A stretch of DNA of 52,250 nt, taken from contig JAKFER010000226.1 in assembly GCA_036675565.1 (NCBI GenBank), positions 1-52,250 on the forward strand, given 5' to 3'. This document shows positions 49,678 to 52,250 of this stretch, in pieces. How positions within the stretch are numbered: position 1 is the first letter of the stretch; every line of letters begins with the position of its first letter. The position numbers and the translations under genes were made by a program. This stretch comes from JACCYQ01 sp036675565 (GTDB lineage: Bacteria; Bacteroidota; Bacteroidia; Chitinophagales; Chitinophagaceae). Under the pieces are notes generated by a model. The model was not told the origin of the DNA, did not search any database, and was given only the letters and a program-made list of their open reading frames with translations.

Positions 49678-50649
49678 TCAGGGTGTATTTTCCTTTATGG
49701 TATTAATGAGGTCGAGCATATCCAGGAAATTTCCTGGTGCCGGGGTGATAGGGGACTGCGCAATTTGTTCACGCCACTTTTGCACTTTAGCCTTACAATC
49801 CACATCATTTAATGTAGGTTCATTGTTAAGGCAACCGATCATGCCTGCTAATTTCTTTGAAATCCTGATTACATAACCGTCTGGTGTGATGACCGTTACA
49901 TATGGATTGCTTTCAGCAACCCGGGAAGGATTGTAGGCAATTTGCCTCGCACTTGGTTCACGGGGCTGCAGGTTATCTGACATAATATCTACCGAAAAAG
50001 AAGGTGATAGTTGCGCAGGCGCATTTCTTAATTCGTCCGCACTGGCAGCAGCGTAAATTCTTTGATTAGGATATTTTTCACGATAGCTGTTTTTAGCAAC
50101 CCATTTTTTTGCAATAACAGGACTCTCTTCAACTCTTGAATCGTTGGATTCAGTTGTTGATGGTAAATTATCCAGAGGTACAGGAAGGTTATGGCTTTCT
50201 GAAGGAGTTTCATATACTGGTGTTGTAGAAACAATGTCATTGTTGGTTACACTGTTATCATTATTCATCCAAAACAAAGAAAATGCGATTAACCCGATTA
50301 CAGCTGCAGCTGCAGCATATTTCCAAACTGGAGTGGATCTTTTGTATGCCGGGATAACTTTTATTTGACTCTCTTCATTTAATTCATCCGCAATCTTATC
50401 CCATAACCCAGCTGGCGGTATTGTTTCAAATGCAAAAAGTCTTTGTGGAAACGAAGCATTTATTTCCTGGTCAAGTGAATGAGAAATTTTATTCCAAATC
50501 CCTGTTGGCGGTTTGGTTTCAAAGGCATAAAGTTTGGCGGGAAACGCTGCATCCAAATCCTGATCCAACGCTGCTGCAATGGCTGACCAGTTTTTGGCAG
50601 GAGGACTTACCTGGTAATTGTAAATTTTATTTTTAAGTTCTTCATTCAT
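49678..50649 (-). CDS. Anti-sigma-like membrane protein with three tandem PPxxxW repeats
   Basis: 323 residues. N-terminal cytoplasmic part (1-107) consists of three tandem 31-residue repeats starting at residues 8, 39 and 70, each with a PP pair (16-17, 47-48, 78-79), an invariant Trp (21, 52, 83) and a downstream hydrophobic helix ending L-[DN]-[QE] (28-30, 59-61, 90-92). One transmembrane segment follows (about 108-128, VWKYAAAAAVIGLIAFSLFW), then a low-complexity Ser/Thr/Pro/Asn region and a periplasmic C-terminal domain with VTVITPDGYVIRISKKLAG. Its start overlaps the sigma gene by 4 bp (ATGA), the arrangement of sigma/anti-sigma pairs. No zinc-binding HxxxCxxC motif is visible. Role inferred from topology and position. 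Confidence 0.7.
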   Translation of the reverse strand: MNEELKNKIYNYQVSPPAKNWSAIAAALDQDLDAAFPAKLYAFETKPPTGIWNKISHSLDQEINASFPQRLFAFETIPPAGLWDKIADELNEESQIKVIPAYKRSTPVWKYAAAAAVIGLIAFSLFWMNNDNSVTNNDIVSTTPVYETPSESHNLPVPLDNLPSTTESNDSRVEESPVIAKKWVAKNSYREKYPNQRIYAAASADELRNAPAQLSPSFSVDIMSDNLQPREPSARQIAYNPSRVAESNPYVTVITPDGYVIRISKKLAGMIGCLNNEPTLNDVDCKAKVQKWREQIAQSPITPAPGNFLDMLDLINTIKENTP

Positions 50650-51218
50650 TTTTTCACAGATCGATGTTGATCAATATATTTCTTAACCATATCCTGGAGT
50701 ATCACCTTTGCCCTGGATAATTGTGATTTGCTGGTACCCTCACTTATTCCCATGATATCGCCAATTTCTTTATGGGTATATCCTTCAATCACGTACATAT
50801 TAAATACTGTTCGGTAACCGGGTGACAGATCCTGGATCAATTCAATGATATCTCTTTCTGCCAATCCATCCAGCACATTCAGGTAATCACCTTCAATAGT
50901 ATTTTCTTCTTTATCAGTTACAGGTTGCAGGTATTTCTTCCTTCTGAATTGTTCAATGGCTGTATTTACAAAAATCCTTCTTATCCAACCTTCAAAAGAG
51001 CCATCGCCACGAAAGGTGGAAAGCTTTTTAAAAATCTTGATAAAGCCTTCCTGTAAAATATCTTCAGCTTCCTGCGTATTTCCTGCATAGCGTAGGCAAA
51101 CGGCGTACATTTTTGAAGAAAACCTGTTATAGAGTTCTTCCTGCATGCGCCTGTTTCCTTCTATACATCCTGCAATTAAGTCGCTTTCAGTGATTATTTG
51201 GTTGCTTGTAGTACTCAA
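50646..51218 (-). CDS. ECF RNA polymerase sigma factor
   Basis: 190 residues, sigma-70 family. Region 2: AVCLRYAGNTQEAEDILQEG and FIKIFKKLSTFRGDGSFEGW with RRIFVNTAIEQFRRKK; region 4: LSPGYRTVFNMYVIEGYTHK and EIGDIMGISEGTSKSQLSRA (helix-turn-helix). The start is a TTG at 51218 whose last two bases begin the TGA stop of rdgB (TTGA overlap), so translation is coupled to rdgB. It probably directs a stress- or envelope-responsive regulon, controlled by the neighbouring PPxxxW protein. Target genes are not visible in the window. Confidence 0.9.
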   Translation of the reverse strand: MSTTSNQIITESDLIAGCIEGNRRMQEELYNRFSSKMYAVCLRYAGNTQEAEDILQEGFIKIFKKLSTFRGDGSFEGWIRRIFVNTAIEQFRRKKYLQPVTDKEENTIEGDYLNVLDGLAERDIIELIQDLSPGYRTVFNMYVIEGYTHKEIGDIMGISEGTSKSQLSRAKVILQDMVKKYIDQHRSVKK

Positions 51219-51802
51219 ATGTCTTTATTTATTTTTCGGAGGTAATTTACCAGTTTATCCACCGCCTTTCTTCGATGGCTGAACTTATTTTTTTCTTCCA
51301 TAGTCATTAAAGCAAAAGTTTTTTCTGCTCCTTCAGGAACAAATACCGGATCGTATCCAAAACCTTTATTGCCTTGCCTGTTTTCAACTATATGACCCTT
51401 GCAAATGCCCTCAAACTGTATTTCTTTACCATCCATTAAAAGAGAAATCACCGTTCTGAAGCTGGCTTTTCTATCTGTTTTGGATTCAAGTTTTTTTAAA
51501 AGCTTATCAATGTTTTTGTCAAAGGATTTTTCTTCCCCACCATATCGGGCGCTTTTTACTCCGGGTTCGCCATTCAAGGCTGGTACTTCAAGCCCGGTAT
51601 CTTCGCTAAAACAATTTAAACCGGTTATTTTATATATCGTTTTCGATTTATGCGCTGCGTTTTCTTCCAAACTATCAAAAGGTTCAGGGATTTCTGTATC
51701 AATTCCGGCATCTTTTAAGGTAATTAATTCAAAATTATTTCCCACCAGGGGCTGCACCTCGTTTACTTTATGCTGGTTGTTTGTTGCAAAAATCAACTTC
51801 AT
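51215..51802 (-). CDS. rdgB: dITP/XTP pyrophosphatase
   Basis: 195 residues. Hydrolyses non-canonical purine triphosphates (dITP, XTP) to keep them out of DNA and RNA. Motifs: IFATNNQHKVNEVQPLV, DTGLEVPALNGEPGVKSARY, KGHIVENRQGNKGFGYDPVF and FSHRRKAVDKL, in the order expected for the RdgB/HAM1 family. Normal length. Upstream of the sigma factor in the same operon (4-bp overlap). Confidence 0.93.
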   Translation of the reverse strand: MKLIFATNNQHKVNEVQPLVGNNFELITLKDAGIDTEIPEPFDSLEENAAHKSKTIYKITGLNCFSEDTGLEVPALNGEPGVKSARYGGEEKSFDKNIDKLLKKLESKTDRKASFRTVISLLMDGKEIQFEGICKGHIVENRQGNKGFGYDPVFVPEGAEKTFALMTMEEKNKFSHRRKAVDKLVNYLRKINKDI

Positions 51803-51833
51803 ATTGAGTAAGGTTAAAAAATTACGCCATGCA

Positions 51834-52250
51834 TCAGGATAAGAATAATCGTTGCAAACTGGTCCAAAGTTTTCCTTTCAGTACCTTATCATTTTCAAGC
51901 GTATTTAAAGATGGCGATAACAGGTATTGACATCCATCAAATGATTGAACCTGGAAAGGAGGGAATGTTACCGGTAATTGAATTTGAGTGGGTTCAACAT
52001 TAAACAATAAAGCTTTTTGTTGCTTTAATTGTTTTTTTAAATCCCGGTAATCAATTTCACTAAGGGCCGTATTTACAACAGCAACATCTCCCAGGTTAAT
52101 TTTACATGCATTTAAAATAGTCGTTAAAAATGCCAAATCTTCATCAGGCATATAAACTACGTCTTTATAGTAAGTAAGAATAAGAATATTTTTTTTGTTT
52201 TCACCTAAGAATTTGAACTTTCCATCTTCCTTTTTTAAGGGTTCAACAGG
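51834..52250 (-). CDS. Unknown protein, partial (5' end beyond the window)
   Basis: 139 codons, open to the right edge of the window, with the stop at 51834. The frame runs through an internal ATG at 52151 (MPDEDLAFLTTILNACK) into in-frame upstream codons (ending NILILTYYKDVVY), so 52151 is probably not the true start. Hydrophobic and charged segments alternate (DVAVVNTALSEIDYRDL, LFNVEPTQIQLPVTFPP). I do not recognise a family. It is 31 bp upstream of rdgB in the same orientation and is likely the first visible gene of that operon. Confidence 0.6.
   Translation of the reverse strand, partial: PVEPLKKEDGKFKFLGENKKNILILTYYKDVVYMPDEDLAFLTTILNACKINLGDVAVVNTALSEIDYRDLKKQLKQQKALLFNVEPTQIQLPVTFPPFQVQSFDGCQYLLSPSLNTLENDKVLKGKLWTSLQRLFLS

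Overview
The window looks like chromosomal DNA of a Bacteroidota bacterium, most likely of the Chitinophagaceae. The evidence is the type IX secretion (T9SS) C-terminal sorting domains, a GLPGLI-family protein, a type III glutamine synthetase, a separate acetyl-CoA carboxylase AccB/AccC pair, a phosphosulfolactate synthase, several -7 elements of the Bacteroidota form TAnnTTTG, and few clear Shine-Dalgarno sequences. No rRNA, tRNA, CRISPR array, integrase or complete insertion sequence was seen. Most of the window is ordinary housekeeping sequence.

Layout. 1-5.4 kb: a minus-strand STAS / fructosamine-kinase / RNase Z group, then clpC and cmk. 5.4-14.7 kb: an accessory stretch with five paralogous secreted proteins in a row. 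All five end in the same roughly 185-residue module (a conserved block plus the T9SS sorting domain) but have different N-termini. They are separated by unusually long, repeat-rich gaps. The largest gap (8.5-10.1 kb) holds a frameshifted GIY-YIG nuclease gene between two 44-bp direct repeats, beside what looks like a core-deleted relative. 14.8-20.1 kb: periplasmic FKBP isomerase, MFS transporter, thioesterase, an exonuclease/GIY-YIG fusion and malate dehydrogenase. 20.4-23.5 kb: a large outer-membrane protein gene broken by one in-frame TGA, and a thioredoxin-fold protein. 23.7-26.4 kb: efp, accB, accC. 26.5-31.1 kb: lipoproteins, an M19 dipeptidase, an Arg/Asp-rich secreted protein and glnN. 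31.3-39.6 kb: a multi-pass membrane protein, purL-hldD, proC, doxX, chrA and a transglutaminase. 39.7-46 kb: amidohydrolase, pyrG, yidC, GLPGLI protein. 46-52 kb: TPR protein, comA, aroE, and a tightly packed minus-strand operon of a partial unknown gene, rdgB, an ECF sigma factor, its probable anti-sigma partner and a thioesterase.

The genes cover nucleotide synthesis (purL, pyrG, cmk, rdgB), fatty-acid initiation (accB, accC), nitrogen assimilation (glnN), envelope building (hldD, yidC, the broken barrel protein) and surface display (the T9SS cargo array). The points most worth a second look are the GIY-YIG/repeat unit, the gapless 185-residue cargo module, the in-frame TGA, an EF-P with arginine at its tip position, and the triplicated 31-residue repeat in the anti-sigma-like protein.
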